A DNA stretch of 64,000 nucleotides, taken from NCBI GenBank assembly GCA_964421675.1, contig CAYQXV010000012.1:1-64000 (forward strand), read 5' to 3'. The notes under the pieces were generated by a model. The model saw nothing but the letters and a program-made list of their open reading frames with translations. It did not search any database and was not told the origin of the DNA. A program made the position numbers and the translations under genes. Positions 9,313-18,443 of the stretch are shown in pieces (within the stretch, counting starts at the first letter, position 1; each line of letters starts with the position of its first letter). This DNA is from CALLPQ01 sp964421675. Its GTDB lineage: Bacteria; Pseudomonadota; Alphaproteobacteria; Caulobacterales; Parvularculaceae.

Positions 9313-9600
9313 ATGACAGAGACATTAGAAAATCGCCGCAAGCGTCTTGTTTATCGTGCCATGCACCGGGGAATCAAGGAGGCCGATATTGTGATTGGCG
9401 GCTTTGCCGTGCGTCACTTGGATGAATTGAGCGTGGCCGAGCTTGATGAATTTGAAGCGCTGATCGCCTTTCCCGACAAAGAACTCTATGAGTGGATAAC
9501 CGGAAAGGTGGCTCCGCCCGCAAACCTTATCGGGCCAGTGTTCGAGCGCTTGCAGAAATTTGATGCCGCAAACGCCGTTAAAGAGATGACGGCGATTTAG
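9313..9600 (+). CDS. sdhE: Succinate dehydrogenase assembly factor SdhE (SdhAF2)
   Basis: A 95-residue protein of the SdhE/SdhAF2 family, which promotes covalent attachment of FAD to the succinate dehydrogenase flavoprotein subunit in the cytoplasm. The family signature is present as YRAMHRGIKEADIVIG, containing the RGxxE motif, followed by LDEFEALIAFPDKELYEWITG, the conserved acidic and Trp-containing helix. The length is typical. Its TAG stop overlaps the stop of convergent acs by two bases (9598-9599, within TTAG). It is divergent from recG with an 83-bp interval. Confidence 0.93.
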   Translation: MTETLENRRKRLVYRAMHRGIKEADIVIGGFAVRHLDELSVAELDEFEALIAFPDKELYEWITGKVAPPANLIGPVFERLQKFDAANAVKEMTAI

Positions 9601-11540
9601 CCCTTATTCATGCGTTCATCGATTAATTTGTCGACCACGCCGGGGTCGGCAAGTGTTGAGATATCGCCAAGTGCGCCGAAATCATCTTCGGCAATTTTGC
9701 GCAAGATGCGGCGCATAATTTTTCCTGACCGGGTTTTTGGCAAAGACGGTGTAAATTGAATCAGGTCGGGCTTTGCAATCGGGCTGATTTCCTTAGCAAC
9801 GAATTTCTTGAGGTCATCGCTCAATTGCGCCGTCTCCGCCACGCCTTCCATTAATGTCACATAGGCATAAATGCCCTGTCCTTTAATATCGTGCGGATAA
9901 CCAACGACAGCGGCTTCGGCAACGCTTTCATGGGCAACAAGCGCGCTTTCAATTTCTGCCGTACCAAGACGATGGCCCGATACATTCAGCACGTCATCAA
10001 CGCGGCCCGTGATCCAGTAATAGCCATCTTCATCGCGGCGCGCACCGTCTCCGGTAAAATACATTCCCGGATAGGTCGTGAAATAGGTGTCGAGAAAGCG
10101 TTGATGGTCGCCATAAACGGTCCGCATCTGGCCCGGCCAACTGCTTGTTAAAACGAGATTACCGCTCGCGGCCCCTTCGATAATCTTGCCTTCCATATCG
10201 ACGAGTGCTGGCTCAATACCGGGCAAGGGCAAGGTTGCTGAGCCGGGTTTCAGATCGGTATTGCCCGGCATCGGCGAAATCAAAATGCCGCCCGTTTCTG
10301 TTTGCCACCACGTATCGACAATCGGGCACTGACTATTGCCAACAACCCGGTGATACCACAACCATGCTTCCGGGTTGATCGGCTCGCCGACGGTGCCCAG
10401 CAAACGCAGCGAGGATCTATCAGTTTTTTTGACGAAATTATCGCTCTCGCGCATTAGCGCGCGGATCGCGGTTGGCGCGGTGTAAAAAATATTCACCTTA
10501 TGTTTTTCAATGATCTGCCAGAACCGTCCATAATCTGGATAGGTCGGGATGCCTTCAAACATGAGCGATGTTGCGCCATTGGCGAGCGGGCCATAGACAA
10601 TATAGCTATGGCCGGTAATCCATCCAACATCGGCGGTGCACCAGTAAATTTCACCGGGCCGGTAATCAAATACCGCCTCATGGGAATAAGCCGCATACAC
10701 CATATAGCCGCCAGTTGTATGTAATACCCCTTTGGGTTTGCCGGTGGACCCTGAGGTGTACAGAATAAATAAGGGATCTTCGGCGTTCATTGTCTCAGGC
10801 GGGCACTCGGGGCTGACATCTTCGCGTGCTTCTTGCCAGATAAGATCGCGGCCCGGATGAATGATGGTGGTCGCTTTGGTGCGCTCTACCATTAAGACAA
10901 GGCGGACGATGTCCAACCCAGCAATAGCCTTATCGACATTGGCTTTAAGGGGCACGGTTTTGCCGCCGCGAACCGCTTCATCGGCAGTGATCACTGCAAC
11001 CGCGCCGCAATCTTCAATCCGGCTTTTTAAGGCATCGGGAGAAAACCCGCCAAAGACCACAGAATGCACCGCGCCAATTCGCGCGCAGGCAAGCATGGCA
11101 AAAGCAGCTTCCGGGATCATCGGCATATAGATGATGACCCGGTCGCCTTTGGAGATGCCGCGCGCTTTGAGGATATTGGCCATCCTGCAGGTTTGCTCAT
11201 GAGCTTCGCGGTAGCTGATCTCCAGATGGTCGGTCGGCTCGTCGCCCTCCCAAAGTATGGCGGTTTCATCGCCATGGCTTTTGAGGTGTCGATCAAGACA
11301 GTTTACGCTGGCATTCAGGCTACCATCTTCGAACCATTTTATCCGGAAATTGTCGAGCTTATAAGAAACATCGCGCACTTTGGTGAATGGCGATATCCAA
11401 TCAATGCGCTTGCCAATATTTTTCCAGAATGCTTTGGGGTCCTGGTCCGCATGTTCGCGCATGGCGTTGGCTTTGCGCGCGTCAATCAGGGTATTGCGTT
11501 TTGCGTGATCACTCACAGGGAACAATTGTTCACCGGCCAT
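9597..11540 (-). CDS. acs: Acetyl-CoA synthetase
   Basis: A 647-residue AMP-forming acetate:CoA ligase (acetate + ATP + CoA to acetyl-CoA), cytoplasmic. The adenylate-forming signature LFILYTSGSTGKPKGVLHTTGGY is near residue 265. The acetate-pocket region VDTWWQTETGG, the hinge YFTGDGARRDEDGYYWITGRVDDVLNVSGHRLGTAEIE and the C-terminal acetylatable lysine motif LPKTRSGKIMRRILR are all intact. The length is typical of bacterial Acs. The visible upstream flank is only 41 bp before the N gap at 11582, so the promoter is not seen. Convergent with sdhE. Confidence 0.97.
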   Translation of the reverse strand: MAGEQLFPVSDHAKRNTLIDARKANAMREHADQDPKAFWKNIGKRIDWISPFTKVRDVSYKLDNFRIKWFEDGSLNASVNCLDRHLKSHGDETAILWEGDEPTDHLEISYREAHEQTCRMANILKARGISKGDRVIIYMPMIPEAAFAMLACARIGAVHSVVFGGFSPDALKSRIEDCGAVAVITADEAVRGGKTVPLKANVDKAIAGLDIVRLVLMVERTKATTIIHPGRDLIWQEAREDVSPECPPETMNAEDPLFILYTSGSTGKPKGVLHTTGGYMVYAAYSHEAVFDYRPGEIYWCTADVGWITGHSYIVYGPLANGATSLMFEGIPTYPDYGRFWQIIEKHKVNIFYTAPTAIRALMRESDNFVKKTDRSSLRLLGTVGEPINPEAWLWYHRVVGNSQCPIVDTWWQTETGGILISPMPGNTDLKPGSATLPLPGIEPALVDMEGKIIEGAASGNLVLTSSWPGQMRTVYGDHQRFLDTYFTTYPGMYFTGDGARRDEDGYYWITGRVDDVLNVSGHRLGTAEIESALVAHESVAEAAVVGYPHDIKGQGIYAYVTLMEGVAETAQLSDDLKKFVAKEISPIAKPDLIQFTPSLPKTRSGKIMRRILRKIAEDDFGALGDISTLADPGVVDKLIDERMNKG

Positions 11541-11581
11541 GAAGGGACTCCGTCATTAAATATCGGTTTGGCATCGTGTCT

Positions 11582-11681
11582 NNNNNNNNNNNNNNNNNNN
11601 NNNNNNNNNNNNNNNNNNNNNNNNNNNNNNNNNNNNNNNNNNNNNNNNNNNNNNNNNNNNNNNNNNNNNNNNNNNNNNNNN
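11582..11681. other. Scaffold gap of 100 N upstream of acs (no flank overlap)
   Basis: A 100-N placeholder between the acs 5' end and the 3' end of the carboxypeptidase gene. The flanks do not share sequence, so the true content and length are unknown. It may contain the acs promoter. Confidence 0.9.
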
Positions 11682-11757
11682 CCTGATTGGGCACCAAGAT
11701 CAAAGTTCTGGGGTGTGATTTTACAGTGATTATTGTGTTGGTTTGCGGCGGATCTTA

Positions 11758-13470
11758 TTAGCTACTGGCTGTGTTGGTCACAAAACAGCCAAAGCCTTGC
11801 GCGCGCAGTGCTTTGCACCCTGCCTGTGCATCTTGCTTTGCCTCATAGAAAAACCGCGCCCGGTATAGGGTTGGTTTTGCGTTTACCGATAGGGGAATGA
11901 CCCGCCGGCTGCGTTCGGTAAGACCGGCACGGTTGGAGGCAATAGCGAGTTGTTTTTCTGCATATTGCGATGTCGAATAAGCGCCAATCTGAACGGCCCA
12001 CTGTTGCGTGCCAAGGTGTTGCGAGTTGGTTGTGACAGCATCAGTGATCGATGCGGTTAGTGCGGCAATATTATCAATGTCGCCTTCTCCTGCGCTGTAT
12101 GAATTATCCTCGCGGCTAATCAGGGTCGCCACTTGGTCATGTTTGCGCGGTGCTATTGTATGAACTTGCGGCTGCCCGGTTTGGTGCCCATTTTGAGCGA
12201 CGGTACCGTTTGACGCGATTAACGAGCCGAGCGGGTCGCTTGAAAAAGATTGATCGGACAATTGCGCGGCAGCCCCTGACAATGTGGCTTGCAACTCTGT
12301 ATTGCCCGCAAGGGTTGGCGCGGTCCCGTAAGGGGAGGGCTTAATTCTTGGGGTAGGCGTGCTGCGGTGCAGGGCGGTAATCAGATTGGGTTTGCTTTTC
12401 ATCCGCGCAAATGCTGTGTCGAGAATTTCGCGCATATGCTTGTCGCGTGTGTATGAAGAGCGCCCGCCCAAAACGATCCCAATCAGATGGTTCCCGTCGC
12501 GCGTTGCGGAGGTGGACAGATTAAACCCGGACCGGCGTGTATATCCGGTTTTGATACCATCGGCACCCTGATAGTTTTTCACTAGTGAGTTATGGGTTGT
12601 ATAGGTCCGGCCTTTATAGACGAAACTTTTCGTACTGAAATAATGGCGATATTGCGGGAAATCCTGAAACAGGCGGCGCGAAAGTTCGGCCATGTCGCGT
12701 GCGGTTGTCAGCTGGCGTGAATTTGGCAGACCTGAAGCATTGCGAAAGCTGGTTTTTGTCATGCCAAGTTGGCGAGCGCGCTGGGTCATGCGTTTGGCAA
12801 ATTGCCATTCGGTTTTGCCAATTTTCTCGGCAACCACAACCGCAACGTCATTAGCCGATTTAACGATCAATGATTTAATGGCGGTTTCCACATCAATGGT
12901 TGAGCCCTTTGCGACGCCCAATTTTGAGGGCGGCTGGCCCGCGGCGGTTTTGGAAACGCGCAGCCGTGATTTCAACGTCAATCGTCCCGCTTCAATCTCT
13001 TCAAATAGGAGATAGAGCGTCATCATTTTGGTCAAAGATGCCGGATAGCGATGTTGGGTAGAGTAGCGATCAAACAGGATATCGCCGGAATCCGCATGGA
13101 TGATAAAGGCGGCATATTTGGTGTTTTTCGCGTGGGCAGGCGCGCTGATCAGCGAAAAGGCGCACAACACCATAACAAGCTTGGAAATGGCGCCAGCGCG
13201 CAGGCGCGCCAATAAAGATTGCCTTCCACCAGTGAATTGGGCACTCGTGAATTGAGACCCAGTCCCAATTTGGCCTCTATGCGTCGCCTCAATAGGCATT
13301 GACCCATCCAATGTTACTTTATCCATTTGGGGAGCCTCACCCTTTTCGCCTTGTAGATCAACAGCGGAATATTGCGAAATGTTCATCTTTGGAAAAAATC
13401 CAACCCAAAATCGCACAAAATCCCTAAAATACGCTAATTTTCTGGTGATTGAGGTGGTCTGTAAACTCAT
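11758..13470 (-). CDS. D-alanyl-D-alanine carboxypeptidase (PBP5/DacA-type) with C-terminal SPOR domain
   Basis: An S11-family serine peptidase that trims the terminal D-Ala from peptidoglycan pentapeptides in the periplasm. The catalytic motifs are intact: SLTKM (SxxK nucleophile), SAND (SxN) and DGIKTGYTRRSG (KTG). A signal peptide (VMVLCAFSLISAPAHA) ends about 120 residues into this reading. A low-complexity linker leads to a SPOR domain (WAVQIGAYSTSQYAEKQL ... FGCFVTN) that would bind denuded septal glycan. The start is uncertain: ATG at 13470 is the longest ATG reading; ATGs nearer 13384, 13325 and 13301 would give a more ordinary N-terminus. It is divergent from flagellin with about 480 bp between. 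Confidence 0.9.
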   Translation of the reverse strand: MSLQTTSITRKLAYFRDFVRFWVGFFPKMNISQYSAVDLQGEKGEAPQMDKVTLDGSMPIEATHRGQIGTGSQFTSAQFTGGRQSLLARLRAGAISKLVMVLCAFSLISAPAHAKNTKYAAFIIHADSGDILFDRYSTQHRYPASLTKMMTLYLLFEEIEAGRLTLKSRLRVSKTAAGQPPSKLGVAKGSTIDVETAIKSLIVKSANDVAVVVAEKIGKTEWQFAKRMTQRARQLGMTKTSFRNASGLPNSRQLTTARDMAELSRRLFQDFPQYRHYFSTKSFVYKGRTYTTHNSLVKNYQGADGIKTGYTRRSGFNLSTSATRDGNHLIGIVLGGRSSYTRDKHMREILDTAFARMKSKPNLITALHRSTPTPRIKPSPYGTAPTLAGNTELQATLSGAAAQLSDQSFSSDPLGSLIASNGTVAQNGHQTGQPQVHTIAPRKHDQVATLISREDNSYSAGEGDIDNIAALTASITDAVTTNSQHLGTQQWAVQIGAYSTSQYAEKQLAIASNRAGLTERSRRVIPLSVNAKPTLYRARFFYEAKQDAQAGCKALRAQGFGCFVTNTASS

Positions 13471-13686
13471 ATGGTCCCGCAAATTCACGTTCTTCACCCC
13501 GTTTGTGCCGCCCCGAACGATGTTTCACGATCGTCTTTTTTGGGGAGGAAAGCGCAAAATTCATGCCTGACCCGGCCTGCTTTGATCAAAAACAGAGTCT
13601 TTCTATTTCGTCATTAACTTTCGAATTGAGCTTAGCGTGCGCGGTGTAAAGAGAAGGTTAACAAAACCTTATGGTTGTTTTTGCCC

Positions 13687-13750
13687 GGCAAATTCTGCCG
13701 AGCCGGGACATTTTTGCCGGGTAAAATTTACCTAAGCTGCAAAATTTGCC
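13687..13750 (+). promoter_or_regulatory. Three GGCAAA-type palindromes upstream of flagellin (ftr/FlbD-like enhancer)
   Basis: Three 13-nt near-palindromes follow a common form GGCAAAnTTTGCC: GGCAAATTCTGCC (13687-13699), GGTAAAATTTACC (13720-13732, perfect) and TGCAAAATTTGCC (13738-13750). The first and third are also followed by GAGC. They lie 90-150 bp upstream of the sigma-54 promoter, the usual distance for an enhancer. Class III/IV flagellar genes of Caulobacter use FlbD-bound ftr elements in this position; equating these sites with ftr is inference. Confidence 0.6.
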
Positions 13751-13839
13751 GAGCACCAAATCGTTAAGGTTATTAACGCGCCTTAGGAAATCCCTGCGCT
13801 TGAGCACGCCTTGTTAATCTTTCTTACCAACCCGTTTAT

Positions 13840-13854
13840 TGGCCGCATTCTTGC
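13840..13854 (+). promoter_or_regulatory. Sigma-54 promoter of flagellin
   Basis: TGGCCGCATTCTTGC fits the RpoN consensus with GG (-24) and GC (-12) separated by exactly 10 bases and a TTGC -12 element. Transcription would begin near 13866, about 85 bp before the flagellin ATG. Sigma-54 control of late flagellar genes is standard in Caulobacter-like bacteria. Confidence 0.85.
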
Positions 13855-13949
13855 GTTGGAAAGGCCTATCAGGTGCTCCTCATGCGCAGGGTAGTCAGCC
13901 CGGAAAATCCGGGCTCATAACATTTTATACGTCCAGAAAGGATCGATCG

Positions 13950-14780
13950 ATGACATCTAGCATCAACACAAACCCAGGCGCCCTCGTTGCGCTACAAAAT
14001 CTTACCTCCATTAACGATCAGCTTGCAGAAACGCAGCGCCGTGTTTCAACCGGTCTGGAAGTTTCCAGTGCTGCGGACAATCCGGCAGTTTTTGCCCTTG
14101 CCCAACAACAGCGTGCAGAGCTTGGTTCGGTTGAGTCCATTCAGCAGGGATTGCGCATTGGCCAATCAACAGTTGATGTGGCGCTTGCGGCCAGTGATTC
14201 TATTAGCGACATTCTGGTTGAACTGCGTGCCGTTGCCGTACAGGCCGCCGATGATTCCATTCCTACGGAGACACGCGAAATTTTAAATGAGCGCTTCGTT
14301 GCGCTGCGCGACCAGATTACCAGAACCGTAGACAGCGCAGAACTTGGTGGCCGCAATTTGCTCGCCAGCGGTGCCAGCAATGTTAGCCTGGTTGCCAGTA
14401 CGGATGGAACGACCACAATTTCAGTGGCCGCTCAAGATCTGTCTATTGGCGGTGCAAATGTGACCATCTCTAGTGCAGGTGTACCTCTCTCGAACGCGGC
14501 AGATGCTACTGCACAAATCGCAGCGATTGAAGCTTCAATCACAAATGTTAGCAATGCGTCAGCGCGTCTTGGCAATGGCTCACAAGCGCTCGACCTGCAG
14601 GAAAATCTGCTGAACCGCGTTTCTGATGCGTTAGAAGTGTCTATTGGTAATCTAGTTGATGCAGACCTTGCCCGTGAAAGTTCACGCCTACAGGCATTGC
14701 AAGTGCAACAACAGCTCGCCATTCAAACGCTTTCTATCGCGAACGCAGCGCCAAACTCAATCTTGGCTCTGTTCGCTTAA
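13950..14780 (+). CDS. Flagellin
   Basis: A 276-residue filament protein exported through the flagellar type III system. The N-terminal D0/D1 helices are conserved (INTNPGALVALQNLTSIND; RVSTGLEVSSAADNPAVFALAQQ), as is the C-terminal D0 helix (VSIGNLVDADLARESSRLQALQVQQQLAIQTLSIANAAPNSILALF). The central domain is short, as in small alphaproteobacterial flagellins. The start is the ATG at 13950, preceded by AAAGGAT; the upstream in-frame extension lies within the sigma-54 leader and is not translated. It is the only flagellin gene in the window; others may exist elsewhere. Confidence 0.96.
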   Translation: MTSSINTNPGALVALQNLTSINDQLAETQRRVSTGLEVSSAADNPAVFALAQQQRAELGSVESIQQGLRIGQSTVDVALAASDSISDILVELRAVAVQAADDSIPTETREILNERFVALRDQITRTVDSAELGGRNLLASGASNVSLVASTDGTTTISVAAQDLSIGGANVTISSAGVPLSNAADATAQIAAIEASITNVSNASARLGNGSQALDLQENLLNRVSDALEVSIGNLVDADLARESSRLQALQVQQQLAIQTLSIANAAPNSILALFA

Positions 14781-14794
14781 TTCCCATGAGCACC

Positions 14795-14825
14795 GCTCCC
14801 TACCTTGCTAGCCAGGGTAGGGAGC
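14795..14825 (+). terminator. Terminator or attenuator between flagellin and flaG
   Basis: A perfect 10-bp stem (14795-14804 with 14816-14825) and 11-nt loop lie 15 bp past the flagellin stop, followed by AATTTT. It likely ends most flagellin transcripts and lowers flaG expression relative to flagellin. Confidence 0.7.
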
Positions 14826-14846
14826 AATTTTCGGGGAGGTTTTAAA

Positions 14847-15245
14847 ATGACTGATTTATCTGTACAAGGATTGACTAGCAATCAACAGTCGCAACCGACG
14901 GTGCGTCCAGCGCCTAATGTTGAAGCGGCCGCGAACCAACGCCGACAAGGCTTGGAACAAGCCCGCCGCGCCGCGACCGCGCAACAGGTTCAAAGCGCAG
15001 AAGCCGCAAGCGCGCAGCGCGCCGAGCAATTTCGTGAAAGCGCTGAGATTGTTCAACGCGCGATTGGTGCCAATACCAGATTAGAGATTTCCGCAGGCCA
15101 AGGCAGTAATCCCTTTACCTACCGGGCGATTGATATTGACTCTGGAGAGGTTGTCAGCGAATGGCCACCGGCACAATTTGCAGCGCTTTTGCAATCTGTT
15201 GGCGCAGGCAATGAGCCAGGACTTGTTGTTGATGAGCAAAGTTGA
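14847..15245 (+). CDS. flaG: FlaG-family flagellar protein
   Basis: A 132-residue protein. Its N-terminal half is Gln/Ala-rich and predicted helical (QGLEQARRAATAQQVQSAEA). The C-terminal half matches the FlaG pattern: a strand (TRLEISAGQGSNPFTYRAID) followed by DSGEVVSEWPPAQFAALLQSVG, equivalent to the family's D-x-x-G-E-V-x-x-x-(I/W)P block. FlaG proteins affect filament length in several bacteria. A good GGGGAGG ribosome site precedes the ATG at 14847. It is downstream of flagellin, beyond a hairpin. It converges with the minus-strand flagellar block. Confidence 0.75.
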   Translation: MTDLSVQGLTSNQQSQPTVRPAPNVEAAANQRRQGLEQARRAATAQQVQSAEAASAQRAEQFRESAEIVQRAIGANTRLEISAGQGSNPFTYRAIDIDSGEVVSEWPPAQFAALLQSVGAGNEPGLVVDEQS

Positions 15246-15249
15246 ACGT

Positions 15250-17360
15250 TTAAACGTTGCTATCGAGCCAATGACGGTAAGCGGTTAAAAACGCCGCTGG
15301 GTTGCCATCACGCACAAGGGTTGCCAGAAGACTGGTCACGGGATGTGCGTTGTCATGCTCTTGCATCAATGAAAAAATCACACCGATTGCACTAAGATTG
15401 TTTGCGCGGGCGTGGGCAGCGGCTGCTTGCAATATTAGCAATTCATCATCGCGCGAAAGCGATGCATTTTGCGCTTCCGGTGTTTTGGCGAGCAACGTTA
15501 AGCGTTGCTCTGCGAGCGCGCCTAAAATTTCTCCCGCTTGCAAAAAATTTCCCATATCGAGGTCAATCTGGCCGCGTAAATATTGAGTTGAGGTGGGCAG
15601 CGCGACTTCATCGCCAATCGACAGGCGGGCCAGCGCTTTGTCATGACGCCCCGTCTTCCATAACGCTGTTGCTTCAATTTCGCGGCGCTGATTGCGAACG
15701 ATATCATCAAGCCCGGTTATGCGGGTTTGTGCGATGACGCGCAGGGCATCATCGGGTTTGTGGTTATCAATATAAATCGATGCCAGTGATGCGGCGACAC
15801 GCGCGCGCTCATTGCCGCGCAGGCGTTGAAACACTTGGTGCTCAAGCAGTTCGGCCGCTTCATCGAGTAAATCGAGCGCAACCAGACGGTCAACAAGGGT
15901 GCGGATTTGCGCATCGCCCTTTGCGCCGGGCTCCAGGAGGTCGATATTTTCATAAACAATTTGCGTTGCCTCAAGCAGGGGCAGGGCGTCGTCATCGTCA
16001 AAGAGGGTCGCCAACATTTCGCGTAAATTTTGCTGCACGCGGATTGCGCTGTCACTGTCTTCAAAAAATGCCAATAGGTCTCGCCCGGTTGCAAACGCTG
16101 CGGGATAGTCTTGTTGTGCGTGCGAAATATCGACTTTCATTTCCTGCCAACGGCGCATGAAGGCGCGTCCATCATCGGCATATTGGAGCCCATCAAGTTT
16201 TTCCGCGGCCATCTGCGTCGTTATCGCGCCGCTCGCAAGTTGATCACTGATATCGTCCAGAGCCGACAGCGCGGCCCATTTGTCGCTTCGCGCATTTGTT
16301 GGTGCTGACGCATCATTGGTATTGGTATTGGCNNNNNNNNNNNNNNNNNNNNNNNNNNNNNNNNNNNNNNNNNNNNNNNNNNNNNNNNNNNNNNNNNNNN
16401 NNNNNNNNNNNNNNNNNNNNNNNNNNNNNNNNCATTGGTATTGGTATTGGCGACGACATTATTGCCCGACAATTTTCCCAGAAGATATTGGCGGTGATTT
16501 TTATCATGAGCGTTCAGCGTTAAGCCGTTGAGGTTTCCAATTGCGCGTTGCGCCGCTTTTATCTCGCCAAGTTCAATCGCTGTTTGCGTGCGCGCTAGCC
16601 AATAGGCCCCTTGCAAATCGCTCGGCAAAGATTGCTCGCCTTCAAGCTGGAGAAAATAGGGCCAGGCTTTTTGGTGATGACCTTCCCGGCTCAACGCCAT
16701 CGCCTTTAGGGGAAGCGCAACGGGAATTTGTTCGAGGTTTTTGCTGCGCATAATATCGTCATAGCGCCTCAGATAAAACGCATTGAGCGCGCTAGCAGAA
16801 AAAATCCCGGATTGATCAAGGCGGTCGCGCGGTAAATCACCCAGCAGAATATTCAGATGCACACTTGCTTCGGCATGATAGTCATAGGCCATATATAAAA
16901 AGGCAAGGGCCGAGCGATGTTGATGGTGATGATCTTTATCAGTTTGCAGGGCAGTTAAATAGGTGCTTTCCTGATCAAAAAAATCAGCAACTGGCGTGTT
17001 GTTTCTGATTGCCGCAAAGTCCGGAAAACGATTGGTGGGCGCATTAAATTGCACTTCCGGGGAGGCGGGCACGCTCTCAACCGGTGTGCGGGCAGGCGTT
17101 TGCGTGCTCTGGTCAATGGGCGCATCCGGGCTAAGCGATGGCTTTACGCGCGGCGCGGAAAACGGCTTTAAAATTTCTTCTGAACTGGCGGTCTCAGGCG
17201 CAAGGGTCGGTACACTGTCTTCAATAGTGTTCTCGATAGGATCAGTTTGCGCACTGAGCGGCGCCGCATGGAGCGATGTCAAAATAGCGCACAAAGCTGA
17301 GGCCGCACCAATATACCACAGGAGTTGCAATTGCCGTTGGTGTGCAATTTTATTGATCAT
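15250..17360 (-). CDS. Flagellar-cluster periplasmic helical-repeat protein (MotC/TPR-like), interrupted by an artefactual gap
   Basis: Read as one gene by collapsing the 100-N run plus one copy of a duplicated 19-bp flank (16333-16432). The frame then passes unbroken through ...VANTNTNDASAPTNARSDKW... into the downstream frame, giving 663 residues. A signal or anchor segment (about residues 12-35) is followed by a Pro/Ser/Thr-rich linker and then helical repeats (ALAFLYMAYDYHAEASVHLNI; PLKAMALSREGHHQKAWPYFLQL; RVAASLASIYIDNHKPDDALRVI), which look like TPRs. Its start overlaps the motE stop (TAATG), indicating translational coupling and a flagellar role. It may be a distant counterpart of rhizobial MotC; this is a positional guess. 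Confidence 0.65.
16333..16432. other. Artefactual scaffold gap with 19-bp duplicated flanks
   Basis: The 19 bases before the N run (16314-16332) are identical to the 19 after it (16433-16451) and consist of ATTGGT repeats. Removing the N run and one copy (119 bp) restores an open reading frame of length divisible by three across the gene. Confidence 0.85.
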
Positions 17361-18061
17361 TACGATCCGTCTCTTGTTCTGGTGGTCTCATCTTCTGGAG
17401 TATTTTGAGAAGAGGCGGGGGTTGCGAGTAATTTGGTTAAAATCCGCGCGCGCGCAGGGGTCATTTCAGCAAGAACACCGGCAAGTGCTTGTGTGCGCAT
17501 ACGCGTTGCAACGGACACCATAAGGTCGTCATCCAATGCATCAAAGATTTGCGCCGCATCGCGTGCCTTCATACGTTCATAGGCCGTGACGAGACTGGCA
17601 AGGTCTTCCGTTTGCCGGGCTTCTTCAATTGCTTGCAGGTCGGTAAGGCGGGTTTGCTCTTGACGTAAAACATCAAGGCGTTCTTCAAGTCTGATTTCTG
17701 CTGCCTCAATAAGATGCTCGCGAATTTCAAGGGCGGCCTCACGCTCATCAAGGGTTTGATTGCGCTCTGCGAGCCGTTGCAAAATCAGCGGTTCGGTTGT
17801 GCGGTGCTGCGCGATGTCTGCAAATGGTTCGGACGGGCCGGGAGCACTCGCATTGGTGGGGGTAGGCGCAGTTTCATCGGACGCTTCAGTTGCTTGGCGT
17901 TCGGCCAAAATGGGCGTGCCAACAAAAGAAGGCCCCGTGCTGGCGCCTGCATTATTAATTCCTACCCAGACATTTGTTGCTTTTAAAAAAGCTAGGCTAA
18001 GAGTGCAAATGGCAAGAAAGATCAAAATTTGGGTAATTGAAAAGTAGCTGCGGTTTGTCAT
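17360..18061 (-). CDS. MotE-like flagellar motor chaperone / MgtE-N-type protein
   Basis: A 233-residue protein with one membrane anchor (about residues 8-28, ILIFLAICTLSLAFL) and a long periplasmic coiled coil (RNQTLDEREAALEIREHLIEAAEIRLEERLDVLRQEQTRL). The C-terminal MgtE-N-like helical domain (YERMKARDAAQIFDALDDDLMVSVATRMRTQALAGVLAEMTPARARILT) is the signature of the alphaproteobacterial MotE family. Such proteins act with motor components in the periplasm. The start is taken at the ATG at 18061; upstream residues in the same frame lie within the previous gene. Fourth in the fliL-fliM-pflI-like-motE-TPR block. Confidence 0.8.
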   Translation of the reverse strand: MTNRSYFSITQILIFLAICTLSLAFLKATNVWVGINNAGASTGPSFVGTPILAERQATEASDETAPTPTNASAPGPSEPFADIAQHRTTEPLILQRLAERNQTLDEREAALEIREHLIEAAEIRLEERLDVLRQEQTRLTDLQAIEEARQTEDLASLVTAYERMKARDAAQIFDALDDDLMVSVATRMRTQALAGVLAEMTPARARILTKLLATPASSQNTPEDETTRTRDGS

Positions 18062-18077
18062 TGTGTGGTTACATCCA

Positions 18078-18443
18078 TCAATGCTGGCGGTCTTGGTGGT
18101 GCGCAGGTTTTGATACATTGCGCACTTCATCAATGGCCCCTTCAATGCGCCCGGCAATATTATCGCCAGCATTGACCATCACAGAAAGCTCATTAACGAG
18201 GACAGTGGCCTGGGTAACAAGGCGATGGAGATTGCGTTCCGCATCGCTTTGGCTGGCATGCATGGTGGATAGGTTTTCGCGGGCCTGTCCGGCGGCTTTG
18301 TCAAAATCGCGGATCGTTGCTGCCAGCGATTCCTGACTTTCGCGCACACGCTGTAGGCGTTTGGAAAGAATGATCGCATAGCCGCAAGCGACAAGAAGCA
18401 GCATGACCAATATAATTTCTACGGCGAAACTGATGGATATCAT
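18078..18443 (-). CDS. DUF6468/PflI-like bitopic flagellar protein
   Basis: A 121-residue protein with one N-terminal membrane helix (residues 4-24, ISFAVEIILVMLLLVACGYAI) and a cytoplasmic coiled-coil domain (LQRVRESQESLAATIRDFDKAAGQARENLSTM ... AGRIEGAIDEVRNV). Its ATG overlaps the fliM stop in an ATGA, so it is co-translated with fliM. In Caulobacter a bitopic protein, PflI, that helps place the flagellum at the pole clusters with early flagellar genes; this small protein has the same context and topology. Homology is inferred from context and form, not from an alignment. Confidence 0.6.
   Translation of the reverse strand: MISISFAVEIILVMLLLVACGYAIILSKRLQRVRESQESLAATIRDFDKAAGQARENLSTMHASQSDAERNLHRLVTQATVLVNELSVMVNAGDNIAGRIEGAIDEVRNVSKPAHHQDRQH

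Noticed and set aside
15250..16212. Separate 320-residue gene starting MAAEKLDGLQ
   Set aside because: Collapsing the artefactual gap joins it in frame to the upstream reading; the internal Met is not a start.
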